Program-made: the position numbers and the translations under genes
The notes under the pieces: model-generated
What the model was told of the DNA's origin: nothing
Databases searched by the model: none
The model's input: only the letters and a program-made list of their open reading frames with translations
Shown: positions 7,665-14,700 of the stretch, piece by piece
Layout of the letters: each line of letters starts with the position of its first letter
Position numbering within the stretch: the stretch's first letter is position 1
NCBI GenBank assembly: GCA_964422865.1
Contig: CAYRCU010000017.1
Span: forward strand, 1 to 21,065
Length of the DNA stretch: 21,065 nt
Direction: 5' to 3'
Origin: CAYRCU01 sp964422865
Lineage (GTDB): Bacteria; Patescibacteriota; Microgenomatia; UBA8517

Positions 7665-8776
7665 AAATTCTAATAGACGCCAGGCTTTGGGGTTTAGAAC
7701 ACGCGGGTATTGGCCGCTACACAGTAAATCTGATTTCACATCTTCAAAAACTGGATAAGAAGAATCAGTATATAATACTACTCAGAAAAAAATACTTTAA
7801 TAGACTAAAGTTCAAGAGTAACTTTAAAAAAGTTTTGGCAGAAATACCTCATTACAGCTTAACGGAACAATTAAAACTCTATCCGATAATCAATTCACAT
7901 AAACCGGATCTTGTTCACTTTCTTCATTTCAATAAACCGCTTATTTACAAAGGAAAATACATCGTAACAATCCACGACCTTTCAATGCACAAAAGAAAGG
8001 GTCTATCAACAACAACTCTTAATCCCGTAAAATTTGTTATTAAAAGAAAAGCCTACAAGATTACCTTCAAAAAGGCAGTAATAAATGCAAATCATATAAT
8101 AGTTCCAAGTAAATTCGTACAAAAAGAACTGGCAAGAACTTTTGATATACCGGAAAACAAAATCTCCGTGACTTACGAAGGTTTTACAGTTTTCCCACGG
8201 CAACCGGGTGCTAGCAAACTGTTTCCTAAAGAAAAGTACTTTTTATATGTAGGCAGTGTTTATCCTCACAAAAACTTAGAAAGGGCGGTAGAAGCAGTGC
8301 AGGAATTAAACAAAAAAAAAGAAGAAAAAGTACTGCTTTTAATCGCCTCAAAAGAAAGTGAATTTTTAGTAAGGCTCGGAAACAAAATAAAGGACCTTAA
8401 CGCAAGTGAATATGTAAAGCTTTTAGGCTTTGTTCCGGATAAAAAGCTTTCTGCTCTTTACAAAAATGCCCAAGCCTTTGTGTTTCCAACACTTCTTGAA
8501 GGTTTCGGTCTTCCGGGTATTGAAGCCATGGCCGCAGGCACTCTTCTGCTCTCTTCGGATATCCCGACTCTCAAAGAAATTTATAAAGATAACTGCTTTT
8601 ATTTTAATCCTTATGATTTTACTTCCATTGAGCGTGAGATGCACTATGTTCTAAGTCTTACCCCCAGTCAGAGAAAAAAAATGATTGCAAAATCACAAAA
8701 ATTTGTCAAAAAATACTCATGGCAAAAAATGGCCAAAAACACATTAAGAGTTTACAAAAAAGCCCTTAATGCATGA
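7661..8776 (+). CDS. Glycosyltransferase family 4 (mannosyltransferase-like)
   Basis: This 371-residue complete GT4 has an N-terminal domain with MKILIDARLW and the acceptor-loop motif HAGIGRYTVNL (15-25). The middle contains VTIHDLSMHK (about 106-115), typical of the WbdB/WbnK-like subgroup. The donor domain begins YFLYVGSVYPHKNLERAVEA and contains FPTLLEGFGLPGIEAMAAGT with an intact E-x7-E motif. In this subgroup mannose or glucose donors are common, which would fit the GDP-mannose synthase gene just downstream; that link is inference. It is the last gene of the overlapping operon: its TGA (8774-8776) is followed one base later by the palindromic repeat array. Confidence 0.9.
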   Translation: MKILIDARLWGLEHAGIGRYTVNLISHLQKLDKKNQYIILLRKKYFNRLKFKSNFKKVLAEIPHYSLTEQLKLYPIINSHKPDLVHFLHFNKPLIYKGKYIVTIHDLSMHKRKGLSTTTLNPVKFVIKRKAYKITFKKAVINANHIIVPSKFVQKELARTFDIPENKISVTYEGFTVFPRQPGASKLFPKEKYFLYVGSVYPHKNLERAVEAVQELNKKKEEKVLLLIASKESEFLVRLGNKIKDLNASEYVKLLGFVPDKKLSALYKNAQAFVFPTLLEGFGLPGIEAMAAGTLLLSSDIPTLKEIYKDNCFYFNPYDFTSIEREMHYVLSLTPSQRKKMIAKSQKFVKKYSWQKMAKNTLRVYKKALNA

Positions 8777-8795
8777 ATAAAACTTGCAACAGAAT

Positions 8796-8895
8796 NNNNN
8801 NNNNNNNNNNNNNNNNNNNNNNNNNNNNNNNNNNNNNNNNNNNNNNNNNNNNNNNNNNNNNNNNNNNNNNNNNNNNNNNNNNNNNNNNNNNNNNN
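8796..8895. other. Assembly gap of exactly 100 N
   Basis: One hundred undetermined bases lie inside the tandem repeat array. The round number suggests a scaffolding placeholder rather than a measured length. The repeat is the evident reason the assembly broke here, so the true array may hold none, a few or many more 37-bp units. Confidence 0.97.
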
Positions 8896-8955
8896 GGCTA
8901 CATTCTGTTATAAGTAAAACTTGCAACAGAATGGCTACATTCTGTTATAAGTAAA

Positions 8956-8988
8956 ACTTGCAACAGAATGGCTACATTCTGTTATAAT
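8956..8988 (+). promoter_or_regulatory. Promoter for manC within the last repeat unit
   Basis: The final array unit ends in an extended -10 element, TGTTATAAT (8980-8988). A TTGCAA hexamer at 8958-8963 is a weak -35 at a long 19-bp spacing. Initiation would be near 8995, giving a leader of about 8 nt before the ATG at 9003. Internal units carry the same block ending TATAAG instead of TATAAT, so each unit is a near-promoter and only the last matches the full -10 consensus. Function is inferred. Confidence 0.55.
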
Positions 8989-9002
8989 CAAAAAACCTGC
9001 GA

Positions 9003-10100
9003 ATGAAAAATAGCAATTACGAAGACCATCTGTACGCCCTAATTCTTGCAGGAGGTGGCGGAACACGTCTCTGGCCCCGTTCAAGAAATAAAACCCCTAA
9101 ACAATTTCTACCCCTTTTTTACAATAAAACTCTTACTCAGATTACCTCCAAGCGGTTCAGTAAAATTCTTCCCTGGGAAAGAATATTTTGTATTACGGTT
9201 TCAAAGGAATATAAAGAGGAAATACTAAAGGAGATTCCTCAGTTCAAACCACAAAACATAATCGTAGAACCAGCCCGTCGTGATACCGGTCCAGCCCATG
9301 CTCTGGGCGCAGCATTTATACATAAAATTGATCCTGACGCAGTAATTATCACAGAATCTGCCGATCGCCTGGTTAAGCCAGTCTCCACTTACTTAAAAAC
9401 TCTCAAAGTAGCGGCAAAGATTGCATATGAAGAAAACACATTAGTCGCGATAGGGGTCGAGCCTCGTTATCCGAATATCGGTTACGGACACATTAAAAGA
9501 GGTAAAAGACTAAAAAAAATAAATGGGATTAAACTCTACAAGCTAGATCATTTCGTAGAAAAGCCACCACTAGCTTTAGCCAAAAAATATACAAAATCTC
9601 GAAAATATTATTGGAATGCAGGTCAGTTTGTTTGGAGATCGGCAGATCTTTTAGACTCGATACAAAAAAACGCACCTGAAATCTACAAGAACATACAAAA
9701 GATAAAGGGGCCGGCCACAATAAAAAGTGCATATAAACTAATGCCTCAAATATCCATAGATTATGCAGTAGCTGAAAAAGAGAAAAACTTCACCCTTGTT
9801 GTGGCTGAATTTTTCTGGACAGATATCGGTGATTGGAAAGAAGTTTGGGAAAATCTCAAGAAAGATAATTTTGGCAATGTAATCATTGACGGTGATGAAC
9901 CGGGTGGAGAAGTGTTAAATATCGACACCTCAGACGCATTAATTCACAAAGACGGTCGTTTAATAGCAGTTATTGATGTTGATAACATTGTAATTGTTGA
10001 CACCAAAGATGCACTTTTAGTTTGCAGTAAATCTCGTGCACAAAATGTAAAACAAATAGTTCAAACTCTTAAAAAAAAGAAAAAAGAAGAATATCTGTAG
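9003..10100 (+). CDS. manC: Mannose-1-phosphate guanylyltransferase (GDP-mannose pyrophosphorylase)
   Basis: This 365-residue nucleotidyltransferase makes GDP-mannose from mannose-1-phosphate and GTP in the cytoplasm. The family signature ALILAGGGGTRLWPRSR (12-28) is followed by KTPKQFLPLF (30-39) with the conserved Lys. Further family blocks are IIVEPARRDTGPAHALGAAF (about 85-104), HFVEKPPLALAKKY, WNAGQFVWR and FFWTDIGDWKEVWE. The C-terminal part is a left-handed beta-helix region ending VVDTKDALLVCSKSRAQNVK. The phosphomannose isomerase domain of bifunctional ManC/AlgA proteins is absent, so this is the short monofunctional type. It supplies activated mannose, or precursors of GDP-fucose-type sugars, to the neighbouring glycosyltransferases. 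It has its own extended -10 promoter inside the repeat array. Confidence 0.92.
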   Translation: MKNSNYEDHLYALILAGGGGTRLWPRSRNKTPKQFLPLFYNKTLTQITSKRFSKILPWERIFCITVSKEYKEEILKEIPQFKPQNIIVEPARRDTGPAHALGAAFIHKIDPDAVIITESADRLVKPVSTYLKTLKVAAKIAYEENTLVAIGVEPRYPNIGYGHIKRGKRLKKINGIKLYKLDHFVEKPPLALAKKYTKSRKYYWNAGQFVWRSADLLDSIQKNAPEIYKNIQKIKGPATIKSAYKLMPQISIDYAVAEKEKNFTLVVAEFFWTDIGDWKEVWENLKKDNFGNVIIDGDEPGGEVLNIDTSDALIHKDGRLIAVIDVDNIVIVDTKDALLVCSKSRAQNVKQIVQTLKKKKKEEYL

Positions 10101-10144
10101 CAACAGTAAAGCACAAAAAACATAATGTAAAACGTTACTCATAG

Positions 10145-10150
10145 TATAAT
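10145..10150 (+). promoter_or_regulatory. -10 box for the sugar-phosphate transferase gene
   Basis: A consensus TATAAT lies 14 bases before the ATG at 10164 in a 63-bp intergenic stretch. Expected initiation near 10157 gives a leader of about 7 nt. No good -35 hexamer is visible at 16-18 bp upstream, so the call rests on the -10 alone. Confidence 0.45.
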
Positions 10151-10163
10151 AACTGTCCATAAT

Positions 10164-10805
10164 ATGTGGTATTCATTTACAAAAAGAACAATAGACATTG
10201 TAGGCTCAATATTTCTCTTAATTATCTTTTCTCCGATTCTTGTAATTACTGCTATTGCAATTAAGCTCACCTCCAAGGGACCAATTTTTGCAGATACCCC
10301 CAAAAGAGTCGGCAAAAACGGCCGACTTTTTTACGCTTATAAGTTTCGCTCAATGATTCCAAACGCTTTTGATTTGCTCAACAAAGACCCCAGATACAAA
10401 AAAGCCCTCAAAGAACAGAAAGAGGGGGGCCATTACAAAATTAAAAATGATCCGCGCGTCACGCCTGTGGGTAAATTTATACGAAAACACTCTATTGATG
10501 AAATACCACAACTGTTCAATGTGCTTAAAGGTGAAATGAGCATTGTCGGCCCTCGTCCGTGCTATTCGGATGAACTAGAGTATCAGCAAAAAAAATTTCC
10601 GGAAACAAAGGAGTTTATAAAAGAAATGTTAAAAGTAAGGCCTGGGATTACAGGCTACTGGCAAGTATCCGGTCGAAACAACGTAAAGTTTGATAAAAGA
10701 GCCGAGATGGAGAGCTATTACGCAAAAAAGAAATCGCTAATTTTAGACATTTTGATTCTTCTTAAAACTCCCTGGGTGATGATTACTGGAAAAAACACTG
10801 TTTAG
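10164..10805 (+). CDS. Undecaprenyl-phosphate sugar-1-phosphate transferase (bacterial sugar transferase family)
   Basis: This 213-residue small monotopic phosphoglycosyl transferase (PglC/WcaJ C-terminal type) starts lipid-linked glycan synthesis by moving a sugar-1-phosphate from a UDP-sugar to undecaprenyl phosphate. An N-terminal re-entrant membrane helix (about 10-33) precedes the KFRSM motif (60-64). The catalytic Asp-Glu dyad lies in SIDEIPQLFNVLKGEMSIVGPRP (Asp112-Glu113), and the C-terminal block VRPGITGYWQVSGRN (158-172) is intact. The usual phenylalanine-rich 'VFFRQ' stretch near residue 42 is IFADTPKRVG, which is unusual. The large multi-membrane N-terminal half of WbaP-type enzymes is absent. 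The gene sits between GDP-mannose synthesis and the DUF4012 gene, and presumably primes the glycan extended by the transferases upstream. Confidence 0.92.
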   Translation: MWYSFTKRTIDIVGSIFLLIIFSPILVITAIAIKLTSKGPIFADTPKRVGKNGRLFYAYKFRSMIPNAFDLLNKDPRYKKALKEQKEGGHYKIKNDPRVTPVGKFIRKHSIDEIPQLFNVLKGEMSIVGPRPCYSDELEYQQKKFPETKEFIKEMLKVRPGITGYWQVSGRNNVKFDKRAEMESYYAKKKSLILDILILLKTPWVMITGKNTV

Positions 10806-10823
10806 TAAGTTAATATAATCTTT

Positions 10824-12821
10824 ATGGACGATATCCCGCAAATAAAACCTAATACAAGTCTGGGCGAAGACAAACAGAGCGTGTCCGATGCATCACCACT
10901 GCAAGCTCAAGTGGAAACTCAAACCACAAGCTGGAAGGCAAAAATATCACGCCCCAAAATACTAATTGCCACCTTCGGAATATTGTTTCTTCTGCTGGTT
11001 GTTCTTGTAGTTCTTCCTGGTTTACTGGTTCTATCAAGGGCAAAAAAGCTTTCCGCTCATCACCAGGGTATCAAGGAAGCCGTAGCTTCAAAAGACATTA
11101 AAAATATTAAAGAAGAGCTGGAATTAATCAGTAACGACCTTTCTTCATTTCAAAAAACGCTCAAGTTTTTCGTTTGGACAAAACCCTTTCCCCTGATAGG
11201 AGGCTACTTTAAGGATGTGGAGGCGGGCACAAGGGCCGGTATCTACGGCGTTGACGCATCACTTCTCGCCATAGATGCTATCGAGCCGTATGCAGACACA
11301 ATTGGCTTTGCCGGACCCGACAGCAACACTGCTCAAAGCGGCGAGGACACGGCAAATGACAGAATTGAATTTATAATTCAAACAATAGAAGAAATTCTTC
11401 CTAAAATGGATCCAATATCACAAAAAGCCCTCCTTGCAAAAAATGAGCTTGAAAAAATTAACACAAGTCGTTATCCGAAAGAGTTTCGAGGGAAAGCAAT
11501 TCGTCCTCTTTTGGAGAAAGGAATAGATCTTGCCATAGAAGGAGCAACGCTTATTTCAAAAAGCAAGCCACTTATGCAAAGCGCTCCGTATCTGCTCGGT
11601 ATAAATGGTACAAGAACATATCTACTGCTCTTCCAAAATGACAAAGAGCTTCGTCCCACGGGAGGATTCATAACGGCCTACTCTATAGCAGACGTCACAA
11701 ATGGAAAATTTGAACCTGTAAGCTCAAGCGATATATATGATCTAGACAATCGATACACACCGTCAATAACGGCTCCAGACCCTATAATTGAATATATAAA
11801 AGGACCCTACACATTAAACCCTAAACTTCGTCTTAGAGATATGAATTGGTCACCGGATTTTAAGGTGTCAATGGATATGTTCTCAAAAGAAGCTGAAGAG
11901 GCGGGGATAGGGGATATTGACGGAATCATAGCGGTAGACACGGAAGTTTTAGTCAAAATTCTTAATGTAATCGGCCCCATCGGGGTTCCGGGATACGGCA
12001 ATTTCAGCACAGAAATAGATGATCGCTGCAACTGTCCAAACGTCATTTACGAGCTCGAAAGCTTTGCTGACGTGGAAGGGCCAATCGTTTGGAGCGAGAA
12101 CGAACCGGGAAAGATTGTCTTTGCTCCGAAAAACTACGACAATAGAAAAAAGATTGTTGGCCCTCTTATGAATTCGATTTTAAGTAATTCACTAGGTCAA
12201 CCGAAGGAAAAACTTCCGGATTTGTTCAAAGCTGCCTGGGATTCAATTACCCAAAAACACATCCTTGTATACCTTTTTGACGAAGAAGCACAAAAAGGGG
12301 CTGAAGTTTTCGGCATGGCAGGGAGAATAACAGATTACGAGTGGGACTATCTTCATATAAATGATGCAAATCTGGCAGGCAGAAAATCAAACTTGTATGT
12401 GACCCAAGAGGTAACTCAAGACATAGAAATCAAAAAAGATGGAACTGTAGAAAAAACATTAACAATTACTTACAAAAACCCTCAAGATCACGATGGATGG
12501 CTCAATTCAGTCCTTCCGAATTGGACCAGGGTTTATGTTCCTAAAGGAGCACAATTAATTGAAACAAATGGCTTTGACAAAGATGTAGAGCCATATGAGG
12601 AGCTTGGGAAAACCGTATATGCGGGAGGATTTGAACTAAGACCCAAGGGAGTCAAAAATATTACAATAAAATATCGTCTCCCATTCAAAGTCACGGATCA
12701 ATATAAACTTTTTATCCAAAAGCAGCCGGGAACTGGTAACCCTCTGTACACAACAAATCTGGGGAAACTTACAGAAGAACTTTTTCTCTGGACAGATAAA
12801 GAGTTCAAATTCAGGATATAA
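10824..12821 (+). CDS. DUF4012 domain-containing membrane-anchored protein
   Basis: This 665-residue protein has a polar cytoplasmic N-terminus of about 43 residues and one transmembrane segment (about 45-70). A large extracytoplasmic region follows. It includes a helical part (about 75-250) and the DUF4012 core recognised by YLLLFQNDKELRPTGGFI (about 266-283), which is the most conserved block of this family. DUF4012 proteins are widespread in CPR bacteria and actinobacteria and often lie in polysaccharide clusters; their biochemical role is not established to my knowledge. The block resembles distant relatives of LytR-CpsA-Psr proteins, so a role in glycan attachment or assembly is a possible inference. 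The gene follows the sugar transferase by 18 bp; a TATAAT at 10814-10819 is too close to the ATG for a standard start. The stop overlaps the recO -10 box. Confidence 0.85.
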   Translation: MDDIPQIKPNTSLGEDKQSVSDASPLQAQVETQTTSWKAKISRPKILIATFGILFLLLVVLVVLPGLLVLSRAKKLSAHHQGIKEAVASKDIKNIKEELELISNDLSSFQKTLKFFVWTKPFPLIGGYFKDVEAGTRAGIYGVDASLLAIDAIEPYADTIGFAGPDSNTAQSGEDTANDRIEFIIQTIEEILPKMDPISQKALLAKNELEKINTSRYPKEFRGKAIRPLLEKGIDLAIEGATLISKSKPLMQSAPYLLGINGTRTYLLLFQNDKELRPTGGFITAYSIADVTNGKFEPVSSSDIYDLDNRYTPSITAPDPIIEYIKGPYTLNPKLRLRDMNWSPDFKVSMDMFSKEAEEAGIGDIDGIIAVDTEVLVKILNVIGPIGVPGYGNFSTEIDDRCNCPNVIYELESFADVEGPIVWSENEPGKIVFAPKNYDNRKKIVGPLMNSILSNSLGQPKEKLPDLFKAAWDSITQKHILVYLFDEEAQKGAEVFGMAGRITDYEWDYLHINDANLAGRKSNLYVTQEVTQDIEIKKDGTVEKTLTITYKNPQDHDGWLNSVLPNWTRVYVPKGAQLIETNGFDKDVEPYEELGKTVYAGGFELRPKGVKNITIKYRLPFKVTDQYKLFIQKQPGTGNPLYTTNLGKLTEELFLWTDKEFKFRI

Positions 12822-12822
12822 T
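12817..12822 (+). promoter_or_regulatory. -10 box for recO, predicting a leaderless GTG start
   Basis: TATAAT overlaps the stop codon of the upstream DUF4012 gene. The expected initiation base, seven positions after the box, is 12829, exactly the G of the recO GTG start codon. No convincing -35 hexamer is visible. The position, not the hexamer alone, is the supporting evidence. Confidence 0.5.
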
Positions 12823-12828
12823 TACTTC

Positions 12829-13371
12829 GTGAACAACAATTATAAAAGCGAGGGAATAATCCTTTCAACGAGAAATTATTCTGAAACGGATAAGATCTTG
12901 GTATTATTTACAAAACATTTCGGGAAGCAAACATTAATTGCTAAAGGCACGAGAAAGCTTACAAGTCGCAAAAGAGGATCCGTTGAGATTTTTAGCCACG
13001 TCAAATTTTCAGCAACTCGCGGCAAAAGCATGGGTATAATTACGGAAATAGAGACCATTTCCACATACAATCCGGTCCGCAAAACTCTTAAAAAAGTTTC
13101 ACTTGCCTACTATTTCGCAGAGGTTATTCTAAAAACAATTCGTGACGAAGAAAAAAACAAAGAGTTATATGACTACTTGCTCAATGTGTTTTCAAGATTG
13201 GAAAAAACAAAAGAATTAAAAAAACTTCGTCTGGAATTTATCAAAGAAGCCCTTGTCATTCTTGGCTTCTGGCCAGCTTCTCGCCCGCTTTTAGATCCGG
13301 ACTACGCTCTTGAGAAAATAATGGAGAAAAAACTCACAACTGTCCGTGTTGGCAAGGAACTCCTTAAATAA
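12829..13371 (+). CDS. recO: DNA repair protein RecO, short form
   Basis: This 180-residue protein matches the RecO N-terminal OB-fold: YKSEGIILSTRNYSETDKIL (about 5-24) followed by LFTKHFGKQTLIAKGTRK and a beta-rich stretch to about residue 80. The helical domain then begins (KVSLAYYFAEVILKTIRDEE). RecO helps load RecA on SSB-coated DNA together with RecR in gap repair. Typical family members are about 240-250 residues and many carry a Cys4 zinc site in the C-terminal domain; this protein lacks that part and contains no CxxC. Only 39 bp separate it from glyQS, so no missing exon-like remainder lies downstream. The start is GTG, predicted to be the first transcribed base. The recO-glyQS adjacency is also seen in other bacteria. 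Confidence 0.85.
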   Translation: MNNNYKSEGIILSTRNYSETDKILVLFTKHFGKQTLIAKGTRKLTSRKRGSVEIFSHVKFSATRGKSMGIITEIETISTYNPVRKTLKKVSLAYYFAEVILKTIRDEEKNKELYDYLLNVFSRLEKTKELKKLRLEFIKEALVILGFWPASRPLLDPDYALEKIMEKKLTTVRVGKELLK

Positions 13372-13375
13372 AAAA

Positions 13376-13404
13376 GTGCAATAAATGAGATTAATTCGTA
13401 TAAT
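13376..13404 (+). promoter_or_regulatory. Promoter for glyQS, predicting a leaderless ATG start
   Basis: A GTGCAA hexamer (13376-13381, weak -35) stands 17 bp before a consensus TATAAT (13399-13404). Initiation seven bases later falls on 13411, the A of the glyQS ATG. No Shine-Dalgarno sequence precedes the start, as expected for a leaderless message. Confidence 0.55.
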
Positions 13405-13410
13405 AATATT

Positions 13411-14700
13411 ATGGTGTCATTAAATAGAATAGTTTCACTGGGGAAGCGTCGCGGCTTTATCTATCCTGGGTCGGAAATTTATGGAGGATTGGCAAACACC
13501 TATGACTTTGGTCCCTTGGGTGTGGCTTTAAAGCGAAATATTAAATCCATTTGGTGGAAACGCTTTGTGGAAACAAGAGATGATATTTTAGGACTTGATG
13601 GCGGCATTCTTCTTAATCCCAATGTTTGGAAAGCATCAGGGCACGTCGAACATTTCACGGACCCGTTAGTAGAGTGCAAAAAATGTCACAAACGCTTCAG
13701 AGAAGACCAACTTGAAAACAAAGAAAAATGTTCCGAATGCGGCGGGGAATTTACAGAACCGATGAAATTTAACGGCATGTTTAAAACATCGATCGGCGCC
13801 ACGGAAAACGAGAACACGGATATTTTTTTAAGGCCCGAAACAGCACAGGCCATATTTATTAATTTCAAAAATATTGTTCAATCATTTTCTCCGAAACTTC
13901 CATTTGGTATAGCTCAAATGGGAAAAGCATTTCGTAACGAAATAACTCTTGGTTATTACATTTTTAGGATGCTTGAGTTTGAGCAAATGGAAATTGAATA
14001 CTTTATTGAAGAAAAAGATTGGGAAAAAACTTTTGAGGCTTGGCAGGCAGAGATGATTTCATTTGCAAGATCGGTCGGTATAAACAAAGATAAGCTTAAG
14101 TTTAGAGAACACGATCACAAAGAGCGTTCTCACTACTCAAAAAAGACCACAGATCTTGAATATGAATTTCCAATAGGCTACAGGGAATTATATGGTTTAG
14201 CTTATAGGACTGATTTTGATCTTTCAAACCACGCAAAACATTCAGGCGAAGATTTATCATTTACCGACCCAAAATCCGGAAAAAAGTTTTACCCGCATGT
14301 TATTGAGCCTTCGTTTGGCTTGGAGCGCACAATACTTTCCGTTTTATTTGACGCGTATCACGAGGAAGAAAAAAGGATTGTTTTAAAACTGCTTCCCATA
14401 GTAGCCCCATATAAAGCTGCGGTCTTCCCGCTCCTTGCAAACAAAGAAGAATTAGTAAGTGTAGCGCGCAAAGTATTTGAGGATCTATTGAAATCTTTTC
14501 CAACAGCTTGGGATGCCAGAGGAAATATAGGCAAACGATATGCCGCTCAAGATGAGATAGGTACTCCATACTGCATCACCGTTGATTTCCAAACCCTTAA
14601 GGATGACTCAGTCACTATTCGCGATCGCGACACGACAAAACAAGAAAGACTCCCCATTGACAAACTCACTTCTCACATAAAAAATAAGATTACACAATGA
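13411..14700 (+). CDS. glyQS: Glycyl-tRNA synthetase, single-chain dimeric class II type
   Basis: This 429-residue enzyme charges tRNA-Gly with glycine using ATP. The N-terminus has GFIYPGSEIYGGLANTYDFG (15-34) and GPLGVALKRN, typical of the alpha2 bacterial/eukaryotic GlyRS rather than the alpha2beta2 form. A zinc-ribbon insertion carries Cys89, Cys92, Cys107 and Cys110. LRPETAQAIFINF (140-152) and the motif 2 block AFRNEITLGYYIFR (173-186) follow, with EFEQMEIEYF (189-198). Motif 3 is PHVIEPSFGLERTIL (295-309). The anticodon-binding domain occupies about 328-425. Motif 2 has ITLGYY and MLEFEQ where ITPRNF/ITPGNF and VREFEQ are usual. The start is supported by a leaderless-type promoter. The stop overlaps the next start (ATGA). 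Confidence 0.95.
   Translation: MVSLNRIVSLGKRRGFIYPGSEIYGGLANTYDFGPLGVALKRNIKSIWWKRFVETRDDILGLDGGILLNPNVWKASGHVEHFTDPLVECKKCHKRFREDQLENKEKCSECGGEFTEPMKFNGMFKTSIGATENENTDIFLRPETAQAIFINFKNIVQSFSPKLPFGIAQMGKAFRNEITLGYYIFRMLEFEQMEIEYFIEEKDWEKTFEAWQAEMISFARSVGINKDKLKFREHDHKERSHYSKKTTDLEYEFPIGYRELYGLAYRTDFDLSNHAKHSGEDLSFTDPKSGKKFYPHVIEPSFGLERTILSVLFDAYHEEEKRIVLKLLPIVAPYKAAVFPLLANKEELVSVARKVFEDLLKSFPTAWDARGNIGKRYAAQDEIGTPYCITVDFQTLKDDSVTIRDRDTTKQERLPIDKLTSHIKNKITQ

Larger units (their letters stand above)
8778..8988. repeat. Tandem array of 37-bp palindromic units, interrupted by the scaffold gap
   Basis: Units of 37 bp run through this gene-free stretch. A half unit lies at 8778-8795, the N gap follows, then full periods at 8896-8932 and 8933-8969, and a terminal half at 8970-8987. 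Seen as hairpins, each unit is a 34-nt imperfect inverted repeat plus AAA. The left arm is ACTTGCAACAGAAT, the loop GGCTAC and the right arm ATTCTGTTATAAGT (left arm 8919-8932, loop 8933-8938, right arm 8939-8952). The arms pair over 14 positions with one C-A mismatch and one G-T wobble. Complete copies seen are identical; the last copy differs only in its final two bases (TC for GT). The bases on both sides of the gap join into a perfect unit. There are no variable spacers and no T-run, so it is neither a CRISPR nor a classical terminator. Confidence 0.92.

Noticed and set aside
595..8776. UGA recoding as glycine (genetic code 25 of some CPR lineages)
   Set aside because: TGA ends several complete, family-length proteins in ATGA overlaps and no internal TGA interrupts conserved domains.
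8919..8952. Intrinsic transcription terminator
   Set aside because: The stem is AT-rich with a mismatch and is followed by AAGTAAAA-type sequence rather than a run of T on either strand, so it lacks the usual terminator tail.
8778..8988. CRISPR array
   Set aside because: Units are directly tandem with only AAA between hairpins, there are no variable spacers, and no cas gene is present in the window.
10814..10819. TATAAT as the -10 box of the DUF4012 gene
   Set aside because: Only four bases separate it from the ATG, so initiation would fall inside the start codon region (about 10826); the gene is more likely co-transcribed with the sugar transferase.
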